A DNA stretch of 6,658 bases from Betaproteobacteria bacterium UBA5582 (GCA_002425245.1 DILW01000150.1:1-6658), one strand, 5' to 3'. Shown: positions 1 to 6,492, counted from the stretch's first letter. Numbers and translations are program-made. The notes: generated by a model not told the origin, from the letters alone.

Positions 1-369
1 TCGCATTCCTACACCGGCAACCCGCTCGCCTGCCGGGCGGCGCTGGCGACGCTGGACATCTTCGCGCAGGACGACGTGCTTGCGGTCAACCGGCAAAAAG
101 CACAAAAAATCGGCGCCGCATTGGCACCGCTCGCCGCCCATCCGCAAGTCGCCCACCTGCGCCAGCGCGGCATGATCGCCGCCTTCGACGTGTTCACCGA
201 CGATCCGTACTTCTCACGCCGCTTCTACCGTGCCGCGCTCGACGCCGGCGCGCTGCTGCGGCCGATCGGCAACACCGTCTACCTGATGCCGCCCTACGTC
301 GTCGGCGACGACGAGATCGCGCTGCTCGGCCGAGTCGCCGGGCAGGCGCTGGAGATTGCCCTGCGATGA
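1..369 (+). CDS. bioA: Adenosylmethionine-8-amino-7-oxononanoate aminotransferase, C-terminal part (5' end outside window)
   Basis: Reading frame 1 is open from the first base to the TGA at 367-369, giving the last 122 residues of a class III PLP-dependent aminotransferase. BioA transfers an amino group from S-adenosylmethionine to 7-keto-8-aminopelargonate to make 7,8-diaminopelargonate, the penultimate intermediate of biotin synthesis, in the cytoplasm. Two stretches are diagnostic of BioA rather than other class III enzymes: HSYTGNPLACRAAL at fragment residues 2-15, and LLRPIGNTVYLMPPYVV near residues 85-101. The Arg in the second stretch (codon 259-261) matches the conserved substrate-carboxylate-binding Arg of the family. 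The catalytic PLP lysine lies upstream of the window. The end overlaps the next gene by ATGA, so the two are probably co-transcribed. No frameshift is seen. The identification is confident; only the N-terminal part is missing. Confidence 0.92.
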   Translation, partial: SHSYTGNPLACRAALATLDIFAQDDVLAVNRQKAQKIGAALAPLAAHPQVAHLRQRGMIAAFDVFTDDPYFSRRFYRAALDAGALLRPIGNTVYLMPPYVVGDDEIALLGRVAGQALEIALR

Positions 370-713
370 CCGGACTGTTCCTGAAATCCCTGCTCGGCGC
401 GGCGGCGGTGCTGATCATCGCTCTGCTCTCGCGCTCGAAGAGCTTCTACATTGCCGGCCTGGTGCCGCTGTTTCCAACCTTCGCCCTGATCGCCCACGCC
501 ATCGTCGGCGCCGAGCGTGGCCAGGCCGACCTGCGCACCACGGCGCTGTTCGGCCTGTGGTCGCTGATTCCCTACGCCGTCTACCTGCTCGCCGTGTACT
601 GGCTGAGCACCCGCCTGGCGCTGGCGCCGACGCTGATCACTGCGACCCTGGCCTGGGTTGTCGCAGCGGCAGCGCTGCTCTTCGTCTGGATGCGCGTGTA
701 CGGCAACGCCTGA
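366..713 (+). CDS. glpM: GlpM family small integral membrane protein
   Basis: This is a 115-residue, very hydrophobic protein with four predicted membrane helices at about residues 5-22, 27-47, 59-80 and 86-110. The stretch SKSFYIAGLVPLFPTFALIA (residues 24-43), followed by an AERG segment and a GLWSLIPY helix start, matches the GlpM family as I know it from Pseudomonas. The length is close to the roughly 110 residues usual there. GlpM is an inner-membrane protein of unknown biochemical activity; in Pseudomonas aeruginosa it was linked to glycerol-region genes and alginate production. Here it is not next to glp genes. Its ATG overlaps the bioA stop by 4 nt, and a GGAG lies 11 nt upstream inside bioA (351-354), so translation is probably coupled to bioA. 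It ends 12 nt from the convergent HD-GYP gene. Family assignment is good; function is unknown. Confidence 0.83.
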   Translation: MTGLFLKSLLGAAAVLIIALLSRSKSFYIAGLVPLFPTFALIAHAIVGAERGQADLRTTALFGLWSLIPYAVYLLAVYWLSTRLALAPTLITATLAWVVAAAALLFVWMRVYGNA

Positions 714-725
714 TCCGGCGTGCCG

Positions 726-1823
726 TCAGCGGTTCCAGCAAGCCGCTAGCAGCTTGCGCACCGGCCCGACCTTTTCCAGCGGCAGCAGACCGATGATGGC
801 GTTTTCCTCGTTGCGGCTGTCGCGCGTCACCGCCCGGTACATCGGCCGGCCATGGCGGTCGGCGATGGCGGCGATCACCGGATGGGAAATTTCCCCAGGT
901 GTCGGCCGGATCGACACTGCCGTCTCGTTGGAAGCGAGCCGCAGCACCGAGCCCGGCGGATAAAGTCCGAGTTCGTTGACCAGATGACTGACCAGTCCCT
1001 GATCGTACTTGCCCTGCGGGTCGGCATACAGGTCAGCAAGCGCGTTTCCGGCCTCGATCCGCTCGCGGTAGGGGCGATGCCGCAGCATCGCCGAGAAGCT
1101 GTCGGCCAGGCTCATGACCCGGCTCGGCATGTCCAGCTGATCGGCACACAGGCCGGCGTAGCCGCTGCCATCCAGACGTTCGTGGTGCTCGGCCACCACC
1201 TTCAGCCACAGCCCATCATCGACCCCCGCCGCCTGCAGCAGGGCAACGCCCTTGCTGCAATGTTCGCGGATCAGCCGGCGCGCCGAATCGGATAGGCACT
1301 CGCTGGCCTCGACCCGCGCCCGGTCGCCGAGCAAGCCGAGGTCGTGGGTCAGCGCGGCACAGACCAGGCTGATCCGCTCGCCACCGTTGAGCCTGGCCAG
1401 CAATCCGAGCAGCGCGCAAACCTGGGCGGCAACGATGTGGTGCAGCACGTCATAGCGGTGATGGATGTCGAGATGCATCGCCGCGAAGGCAGCATGGGCG
1501 TCCTCATCGACCAGTTCGACAAGATCGCGAGCCAATGCCCGCACGCGTGCCACCCAGGCCGCATCGGCAACGCCTGGGCGATGATCTTCCTCGATCCGCG
1601 CCAGGCGTTCGGCCAATTTCTGCGTACGCTCGAACACACTGCCCGACAGTTGGTGCCGGCGTTGCGCCACACGCTGTGCGTTTTCCAGCAGATAGAGGCG
1701 GGTTGCCTCGCTGCCGACGAGACTGCCCCGAGTCAGCAGGAGGGTGCCGTCGCGGGTGAACACATCGAATGGCAGCATGGCGCCGACGGCGAGGTCAGTT
1801 GGCAGGATGGCGGTGAATTTCAC
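726..1823 (-). CDS. HD-GYP-type protein with divergent signature residues (possible cyclic-di-GMP phosphodiesterase or sensor)
   Basis: A 365-residue soluble protein. Residues 1-50 form a small beta-rich N-terminal module (VGAMLPFDVFTRDGTLLLTR) like those preceding HD-GYP domains in betaproteobacteria. The HD-GYP domain spans about 115-290, and a C-terminal extension of about 70 residues follows. HD-GYP proteins are metal-dependent phosphodiesterases that open cyclic-di-GMP. The expected metal ligands are visible: H128 or H129, H160-D161, H188 in REHCSKG, H213-H214 in HHERLDGSGYA, and D241 in LADSFSAM. Several signature positions are altered. HDxGK reads HDLGL (Lys replaced by L164), GYP reads GYA (A223), and the second Asp of ADxxDA is S244; RPYR (250-253) is kept. 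Metal binding therefore looks possible, but catalysis may be weak or lost. The GTG start is supported by GGAG at 1834-1831, 7 nt upstream, and it overlaps the chemotaxis gene's stop by 4 nt, so the two are likely translated together. Confidence 0.87.
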   Translation of the reverse strand: MKFTAILPTDLAVGAMLPFDVFTRDGTLLLTRGSLVGSEATRLYLLENAQRVAQRRHQLSGSVFERTQKLAERLARIEEDHRPGVADAAWVARVRALARDLVELVDEDAHAAFAAMHLDIHHRYDVLHHIVAAQVCALLGLLARLNGGERISLVCAALTHDLGLLGDRARVEASECLSDSARRLIREHCSKGVALLQAAGVDDGLWLKVVAEHHERLDGSGYAGLCADQLDMPSRVMSLADSFSAMLRHRPYRERIEAGNALADLYADPQGKYDQGLVSHLVNELGLYPPGSVLRLASNETAVSIRPTPGEISHPVIAAIADRHGRPMYRAVTRDSRNEENAIIGLLPLEKVGPVRKLLAACWNR

Positions 1824-3439
1824 GTTGCGTCTCCGCCCAGGTGGAACTTGCCGACCACGTCGCGCAAACCGTCGGCGTGCACCTCCAGCGCGCGCACCGA
1901 GGCCACCACGCCCGCCACGGCGGCGCTGTTGCGCGCGGCCATGGCGGCGATCTGCTCGATGTTGGCCGACGCCGAAAGACTGGCCGCCTGCTGCTCGGCG
2001 GTCGCTTCGCCGATCTGGTCGACGCCGGCGTCGACGTCGCGGATACCCGCCGCGGTCTTTTCGAGCACCGAGGCCACGCTATCGACGTCGGACTGGCTGC
2101 GGTCCAGGTGCTGCAGGCCGCGTTCGATCGCCGTCATCACCGTCGCCGACTGCTGGGCGATTTCCTGCGTCACCTGATCGATGGCGCTGGCCGAACTGCC
2201 GGATTTCTCGGCCAGCTTGCGCACCTCGTCGGCGACCACGGCGAAACCCCGTCCCTGATCGCCGGCGCGTGCCGCCTCGATCGCCGCATTGAGCGCCAGC
2301 AGGTTGGTCTGTTCGGCGATGTCCTTGACCTGGCGGGTCATGTCGTTGATCGAGCGGGTGCTGGCGACGAACTGGCCGACCGAGGCGACGATGCCTTCGA
2401 CGGCCTGCCTGACGTCGCCCATCGAGGCAAGCAGCGACGCCAGGTTGTCGCCGCCGCGCCGGGCATCGTCAAGATTGCTCCGCGACTGGCAGCGGACGCG
2501 GTCGGCAACGGCGGCGATCGCGGCGACACCGGCCGCCACTTCCTCGACCGCCAACGTCGTTTCCAGCGAACGCGCCTGCTGCCCCTGCGAGGCTTCGGCC
2601 ACCTCGCCGGCGATGCTCGCCAGACTGCCGGTAGCCAGACGGACCTCGCCGGCGGTCCGGGAAATCTGGCGGACCAGCCCGGCGAACTTGTCCATCATCA
2701 GGTTGAAGGCCTGCGACGCCTGCCCCACTTCGTCGTCCTTGCCGACCGGCAGGCGATGTTCGAGATCGCCTTCGCCGCTGGCGATCTGGCGCAGCCCGGC
2801 GGTCATCGCCGCCAGCGGCTGCGCGACGAAGACGCGGATGAAGAAGAACACCAGCAGGAACATGCCGCCGCAGAGGACGAGGCCGGCCAGCGCCAGCTTG
2901 GTCCGCTGCGCGCTGATGGCGTCGCCGACCTTGGCCAGCGACACCTTCATGCTGACCACGCCGAGCACGGTGCCCTCCGGCACCTGATGGCAGGCGATGC
3001 AATCCTTCCCCAGGTAGTTGCGGCTGGCCAGAGCCGGCCGGACGATGTGCAGGTACTCGCCGTTCGCATCCTCGGCCACACGGTCGTAGGCCTGCCCGCT
3101 GCGCATCACTTCGGCGATCACCGGATCGCTGGCCTGTTCGCCGGCATTGCCGGGGCCGAACACCTGGCTCACCGCTTCGCCGCGCATCACCTGCAATTCG
3201 CGGACGCTGTCGAGCTGCTTGATCTGATCGAGGAAAACCTCGCGCTGCCCCACCGTGCCGGTGATCATCATGCCGGTCAGACCGGCCAGCGTCATCTCGT
3301 GGATGCTGTGCGCGAAATCGCGCGCCTGATCGAGCGCCGCCGCCCGGTTCTCGGCGTTCTCCCAGGCAATCATCGCGCTCAGCGAAAACAGCAGGGCAAC
3401 AGCGATGGCGGCAGTGAGCCGGGCAGCGATGGTTTTCAT
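1820..3439 (-). CDS. Methyl-accepting chemotaxis protein with periplasmic c-type heme sensor domain
   Basis: A 539-residue membrane transducer. Membrane helix 1 is at about 8-25, the periplasmic domain at 26-180, membrane helix 2 at about 182-203, HAMP at about 203-257, and the long coiled-coil signalling domain at 260-539. The hairpin tip is unmistakable: IAEQTNLLALNAAIEAARAG (374-393) followed by QGRGFAVVADEVRKLA. The periplasmic domain holds one CxxCH (C147-IA-C150-H151) followed by VLGVVSM, the layout of c-heme PAS-like or Tll0287-like sensors known from Geobacter chemotaxis proteins. The heme would be attached covalently after export and could report redox state, NO or CO; the second axial ligand is unknown (His44, His47, Met49 and Met57 are candidates). 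Likely methylation sites lie near E299-E300 and E495-Q496. There is no C-terminal CheR-docking pentapeptide. The ATG at 3439 is chosen over an upstream GTG because of a good AAGGA. No cheA or cheW is present in the window. Confidence 0.93.
   Translation of the reverse strand: MKTIAARLTAAIAVALLFSLSAMIAWENAENRAAALDQARDFAHSIHEMTLAGLTGMMITGTVGQREVFLDQIKQLDSVRELQVMRGEAVSQVFGPGNAGEQASDPVIAEVMRSGQAYDRVAEDANGEYLHIVRPALASRNYLGKDCIACHQVPEGTVLGVVSMKVSLAKVGDAISAQRTKLALAGLVLCGGMFLLVFFFIRVFVAQPLAAMTAGLRQIASGEGDLEHRLPVGKDDEVGQASQAFNLMMDKFAGLVRQISRTAGEVRLATGSLASIAGEVAEASQGQQARSLETTLAVEEVAAGVAAIAAVADRVRCQSRSNLDDARRGGDNLASLLASMGDVRQAVEGIVASVGQFVASTRSINDMTRQVKDIAEQTNLLALNAAIEAARAGDQGRGFAVVADEVRKLAEKSGSSASAIDQVTQEIAQQSATVMTAIERGLQHLDRSQSDVDSVASVLEKTAAGIRDVDAGVDQIGEATAEQQAASLSASANIEQIAAMAARNSAAVAGVVASVRALEVHADGLRDVVGKFHLGGDAT
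1831..1834 (-). promoter_or_regulatory. Ribosome binding site that fixes the GTG start of the HD-GYP gene
   Basis: GGAG on the minus strand lies 7 nt before the GTG at 1823-1821, inside the last codons of the chemotaxis gene. The next in-frame ATG (Met16) would cut into the N-terminal module, so the GTG start is preferred. Confidence 0.6.
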
Positions 3440-3440
3440 G

Positions 3441-3476
3441 ATCGTTTTCCTTGTATTAATTGTTTTCGTTGTTTTT
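3441..3476. repeat. Four-unit 9-nt phased direct repeat upstream of the chemotaxis gene (candidate operator)
   Basis: On the plus strand, units start every 9 nt: ATCGTTTTC at 3441, a diverged unit at 3450 (CTTGTATTA), ATTGTTTTC at 3459 and GTTGTTTTT at 3468. The stretch 3458-3477 matches 6491-6510, next to the kinase promoter, at 17 of 20 positions, and two of the three differences are C/T transitions. The array occupies half of the only sizeable gap in the operon and overlaps the ribosome binding site, so a bound protein could block transcript passage or translation. I see no sigma-70 -35/-10 pair here. The remainder of the gap, 3477-3512, holds no recognisable signal. The regulatory role is inference. 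Confidence 0.45.
3448..3452 (-). promoter_or_regulatory. Ribosome binding site deciding the start of the chemotaxis gene
   Basis: AAGGA on the minus strand is placed 8 nt before the ATG at 3439-3437. From this ATG the protein begins MKTIAARLTAAIAVALLF, a normal positively charged lead-in to a membrane helix. The longer frame from GTG at 3484 has no comparable site and adds only a Lys/Thr-rich stretch. Confidence 0.7.
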
Positions 3477-3512
3477 GGGCGCACTTACGCCATTGGCCTA
3501 CCACCCCGCCGA

Positions 3513-4130
3513 TCAGGCGACGGCGGCCGGCAGGTGGCGTTCCACCGCGCTATTCATCAGTTCATGCAGCTGTTCGAGATTGACCGGCTTGTGCAGCACC
3601 AGCACGTCGTCCGGCAAGCCGCCCTGAGCGGCGATGTCGGCATCGCTCAGTCCGGAAACGACGATGATCTGCACCTTTGCCGTCGCCGGAAACTGGCGCA
3701 GCGCCCGGATCATCTGGAAGCCGTCCATTTCCGGCATGCTGAGGTCAGTGACGATCAGATCGGGGATTTCGTAGCCGATACGCAGCAGGGCTTCGTAACC
3801 GTTCTCGCAGAAACTGGCGCTCACCGGCAGCCGCCATTTGCGGAAAAAACCGGCGTAAAGCTCGACCATCACACGTTCGTCCTCAACGACCAGCACGCGC
3901 AACGCATTCGATGCCGCGTTCGCGGTGTTCCTGGCGGCTTCGGGCTGGCGCTTGCCGACTCCCTGTTCGAGCAGGCGATCAACCGAACTGATCAGCACCC
4001 GGCGATGCCCGCCGGGGGTTTTCCAGGCCTCCAGCGCTCCGGTCTCGACCCAGGACTGGACGGTGCTCAAGGCCACCCCAAGGCGCTTGGCGGCTTCAGT
4101 GGTGGAACAGGTGTCCTTAGGGCTGAACAT
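3513..4130 (-). CDS. Response regulator with N-terminal MerR/excisionase-like DNA-binding domain and C-terminal receiver
   Basis: A 205-residue cytoplasmic protein. Residues 9-50 are a winged-helix HTH of the MerR/excisionase type: TTEAAKRLGVALSTVQSWVE (10-29), then the wing motif KTPGGHRRV (37-45). A linker of about 25 residues, rich in Ala and Asn, leads to a receiver domain at 77-200. The receiver has acidic pocket E83-D84, phospho-acceptor D129 in VTDLSMPEMDG, switch residue S159 and the conserved K181 in HKP, so it looks fully phosphorylatable. The HTH-before-receiver order is the reverse of OmpR and NarL regulators. The likely partner is the kinase at the head of the operon, and the candidate DNA sites are the 9-nt repeats at 3441-3476 and 6492-6509. 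The ATG at 4130 is chosen because the HTH begins right after it and a GGGA lies 8 nt upstream; the frame extends further upstream only as readthrough into the preceding gene. It overlaps that gene by 14 nt. Confidence 0.9.
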   Translation of the reverse strand: MFSPKDTCSTTEAAKRLGVALSTVQSWVETGALEAWKTPGGHRRVLISSVDRLLEQGVGKRQPEAARNTANAASNALRVLVVEDERVMVELYAGFFRKWRLPVSASFCENGYEALLRIGYEIPDLIVTDLSMPEMDGFQMIRALRQFPATAKVQIIVVSGLSDADIAAQGGLPDDVLVLHKPVNLEQLHELMNSAVERHLPAAVA

Positions 4131-4527
4131 GATGGTTTTCCCGGTTTCCGTGACAAAGTCCGATGTTAGCAAAAAGGGCCAGCAGCTCGCCGGGCGCATA
4201 GGGTTTGTCCAGCCGCCCGGCATAGTTGAGTCCTGCCTTGACGGCATAAAGCACGGCAGTCTGCACGCAGACGTCGATAAAACCACTGGAGATGATGATC
4301 GCGGCCCGCGACGAGCGCTGCTTCAACGCCCACAGCACTTCATTACCGTCCATGCCGGGCATGGTCAGATCGAGGACGACGACGTCCGGCTGGCGATCCA
4401 GCGCCTGATCGATCGCCTGCGGATCGCCGGCTTCAATCCAGTCGAAGCCGGCCCGTTCGGCCAGACCGCCGACCAGCTTGCGGATCGCCGGATCGTCGTC
4501 GATGCTGAGCAACAGCCGGCGCTTCAT
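4117..4527 (-). CDS. Stand-alone CheY-like receiver (response regulator)
   Basis: A 136-residue single-domain receiver with no output domain. Visible catalytic residues are the acidic cluster D10-D11-D12, phospho-acceptor D53 in VVLDLTMPGMDG, switch serines S80-S81 and K108 in DKPY. The C-terminal tail (about 125-136) is short and His/Asn-containing, not a known output module. Such receivers act through protein contact, as CheY does on the flagellar motor, or as phosphorelay intermediates. The ATG overlaps the kinase stop by 4 nt and has GGGAG 7 nt upstream, so it should be made in step with the kinase, which makes that kinase its most likely phosphodonor. A possible alternative is a phosphate sink that tunes flux to the DNA-binding regulator downstream, with which it overlaps by 14 nt. 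The kinase itself lacks a receiver, so this protein may stand in for the attached receiver of hybrid kinases. Confidence 0.9.
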   Translation of the reverse strand: MKRRLLLSIDDDPAIRKLVGGLAERAGFDWIEAGDPQAIDQALDRQPDVVVLDLTMPGMDGNEVLWALKQRSSRAAIIISSGFIDVCVQTAVLYAVKAGLNYAGRLDKPYAPGELLALFANIGLCHGNRENHHVQP

Positions 4528-6425
4528 GGCGTCGCTCCCGGCGCTCGCCCGGCGCGCACGACCGGCAGGTGCAACTCGATCGCCGTGCCGCGTCCCGGCG
4601 CGCTGTCGATCGCCAGACGGCCACCGGCGTGCCGGCAGAAGCCGTCGACCATGGCCAGGCCGAGGCCGGTCCCCTGGCCCGGCGGCTTGGTGGTGAAGAA
4701 GGCCTCGGTGGCCCGGGCAATCACCTCCGGTGGCATGCCCTCTCCCTCGTCGCGGACGCTGACGACGACCTGCCCCCCAGCGGACGAATCGCCGGTGGCG
4801 ATCACCAAGCTGCCGCCACGAGGCATGGCATCACGAGCGTTCACCGCGAGGTTGATCAATGCGTTGTTGAAGGCATTCTCGTCGATCAACACCGTCGACG
4901 ACTGTGCCTGCAACTCGACGGTGAGCGCGATGCGCTTGCCGACCGTCTGCCGGATCAGCGATTCCAGCGCTCTGATCAACTGATTGACGTCGCGCTCGGC
5001 CAGCCTGGATTCACCCCTTCGGACGAAAGTCGCCAGCGAACTGACCAGGGCGGCACCGTGACGTGCAGCCGACATCGCGTTATCGAGATGCGAACGTGAA
5101 TGCGCCGGCACCTCGTCAGCAATCAGATAGAGACTGCCGAGAATCAAATGCAGCAGGTTATTGAAATCGTGCGCCAGGCCGCCCGCCATCTGGCCGACCC
5201 CCTCCATTTTCTGGGCCTCGAGGAGAATCTGCTCGGCCCGCACGCTTTCCGTGAGATCGCGAATGAAACCCGCGTAACGCACCTCCCCCTGCAGGCTGAG
5301 CGCAGTCAGCCAGAGTTCGACGGTAACCCGACTGCCATCCTGGCGCCGCATTTCGGTGCGATGGGCGCTGCCAACCAGACGCGAGAATTCGCCGCGGCGA
5401 CAGACAGCCAGTTCCAGTTGCGCCTCGCGTGCCCGTTCTGCATCGAAGACCGTGGCGATGAACTCCCGCCCGACGACTTTCTTCGCCGGCCAACCCAGTA
5501 TCCGCTCCGCCTGCTTGCCCCAGTCGACAATCCGGAAGTGCTCGTCGAGCGCCACGAAAGCGTCGGCCGAGGCATTGATGATCCCGGCGTGCAGCAATGC
5601 CCGGTAGCGGGATTCGGTGATGTCCTCCTTGACCGCCACGTAATGGGTGATGACGCCGGCCGGATCGCGGACCGGGCTGATCGTCATTTCCTCCCAGTAC
5701 TCCTCGCCGTCCTTGCGCCGGTTGCAGACCTGGCCACGCCAGGTTTCGCCGGCGCCGATGGTCCGCCACAAGTCGGCGTAGGTCGCGGCGGAGATGCGAC
5801 CGGACTTCAGCAGGCGCGGATTGCGGCCCACCACCTCGCCGGCAGCGTAGCCAGTCATTTGTTCGAAGCCCTGATTGACGTACTCGATCTCGCCCGCCGC
5901 GTTGGTGATCATGATTCCGGAGCGGCTCTGCGAGATTGCCGTATCAAGGAGCTTGCCGGTGCGTTCCAGGGCGTGGCGAACGGTAATGTCCTCGTGCGAG
6001 ACCAGGACGAACTGCTCTGCATCGAGGCGGAAGGGAATCAGCCAGAGCTTGAACCAGCGATCTCGGCTCGGATCACCGGGATGCGGGCAAAGGTACTCAT
6101 GGATGAACTCCCGCCCCGAGCGGCCGGCAAGGATGTCTTCCAGGGCGCGGCTGACGCACTGCGCATCCGCATCCTCCGCGGCGACGGCCGGCCGGCAGAT
6201 CGCCAGATAGTTCTGACCGATGCCGAAATTGCATTGGGAGAGCCGATTCTGCGCCGCGTACTCGATCCAGCGTCCGTTGACGCACAGGATGTCGCCCCGT
6301 CCGTCAAGAATGGCTACGTGACCCGGCAAGGCGTCAAGCGCCGCCTTCAGGATCGCCAGTTGCCGGCTGTCAGTCAATGATTCAACTGCGAAACTGCTGA
6401 CTTCGCGATGTAGCACGCTGCCCAT
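4524..6425 (-). CDS. Soluble multi-PAS sensor histidine kinase (HDFNN type)
   Basis: A 633-residue protein with no membrane helix or signal peptide, so it should sense inside the cytoplasm. There are three PAS domains: about 28-150 (NYLAIC at 72-77, closing in VSHEDIT), about 158-272 (ITNAAGEIEYVNQGFEQMTG, closing in VAVKEDITE) and about 275-395 (closing in FIRDLTES). The second has the NRRKDGEEYWEE segment common in redox- or ligand-binding PAS-PAC modules, but no cofactor can be assigned. The kinase core follows: H-box GGLAHDFNNLL with phospho-acceptor H419, N-box N525 and N529 in NLAVNARDAMP, G1 box D559-x-G-x-G, F-box FFTTKP, and G2 box GQGTGLGL (583-590). All catalytic elements are intact. 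This is the first gene of the operon, with GGAGGG 4 nt before the ATG and a strong promoter upstream. The direct targets are probably the two receivers encoded next. Confidence 0.94.
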   Translation of the reverse strand: MGSVLHREVSSFAVESLTDSRQLAILKAALDALPGHVAILDGRGDILCVNGRWIEYAAQNRLSQCNFGIGQNYLAICRPAVAAEDADAQCVSRALEDILAGRSGREFIHEYLCPHPGDPSRDRWFKLWLIPFRLDAEQFVLVSHEDITVRHALERTGKLLDTAISQSRSGIMITNAAGEIEYVNQGFEQMTGYAAGEVVGRNPRLLKSGRISAATYADLWRTIGAGETWRGQVCNRRKDGEEYWEEMTISPVRDPAGVITHYVAVKEDITESRYRALLHAGIINASADAFVALDEHFRIVDWGKQAERILGWPAKKVVGREFIATVFDAERAREAQLELAVCRRGEFSRLVGSAHRTEMRRQDGSRVTVELWLTALSLQGEVRYAGFIRDLTESVRAEQILLEAQKMEGVGQMAGGLAHDFNNLLHLILGSLYLIADEVPAHSRSHLDNAMSAARHGAALVSSLATFVRRGESRLAERDVNQLIRALESLIRQTVGKRIALTVELQAQSSTVLIDENAFNNALINLAVNARDAMPRGGSLVIATGDSSAGGQVVVSVRDEGEGMPPEVIARATEAFFTTKPPGQGTGLGLAMVDGFCRHAGGRLAIDSAPGRGTAIELHLPVVRAGRAPGATP

Positions 6426-6429
6426 GTTT

Positions 6430-6435
6430 CCCTCC
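6430..6435 (-). promoter_or_regulatory. Strong ribosome binding site of the histidine kinase gene
   Basis: GGAGGG on the minus strand sits 4 nt before the ATG at 6425-6423. It is the best Shine-Dalgarno match in the window and confirms the start of the first operon gene. Confidence 0.75.
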
Positions 6436-6464
6436 GCAAGGCACGATCAATGGCCTTTGCGCCA

Positions 6465-6492
6465 ATCATAGCCAAACCCCGGAAGGTGTCAA
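6465..6492 (-). promoter_or_regulatory. Near-consensus sigma-70 promoter of the signalling operon
   Basis: On the minus strand, TTGACA (6492-6487, 6 of 6 to consensus) is followed by a 16-nt spacer and TATGAT (6470-6465, 5 of 6). Transcription would start near 6458, leaving a leader of about 30 nt that contains the GGAGGG site. It points at the kinase gene and is the only convincing promoter for the five-gene operon. The 9-nt repeats immediately upstream abut the -35 box, so binding there could recruit or block RNA polymerase. Confidence 0.72.

Noticed and set aside
738..757. Inverted repeat GCAAGC-8 nt-GCTTGC near the convergent gene ends, as a terminator
   Set aside because: The 6-bp stem lies inside the HD-GYP coding end and has no T-run on either strand, so it does not look like an intrinsic terminator.
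1841..3583. Plus-strand open frame of 580 codons opposite the chemotaxis gene
   Set aside because: It is the antisense shadow of a GC-rich gene. Its translation is a low-complexity mix of His, Asp, Arg and Gly with no domain, whereas the minus strand gives a complete chemoreceptor.
4131..4286. Upstream extension of the HTH-receiver regulator to 4286
   Set aside because: The added 52 residues lie wholly inside the preceding receiver gene in another frame, have no domain, and the HTH begins directly after the ATG at 4130.
5100..6380. Plus-strand open frame of 426 codons opposite the histidine kinase
   Set aside because: The opposite strand encodes three PAS domains and all kinase boxes without interruption; this frame has no recognisable motif and arises from codon bias.
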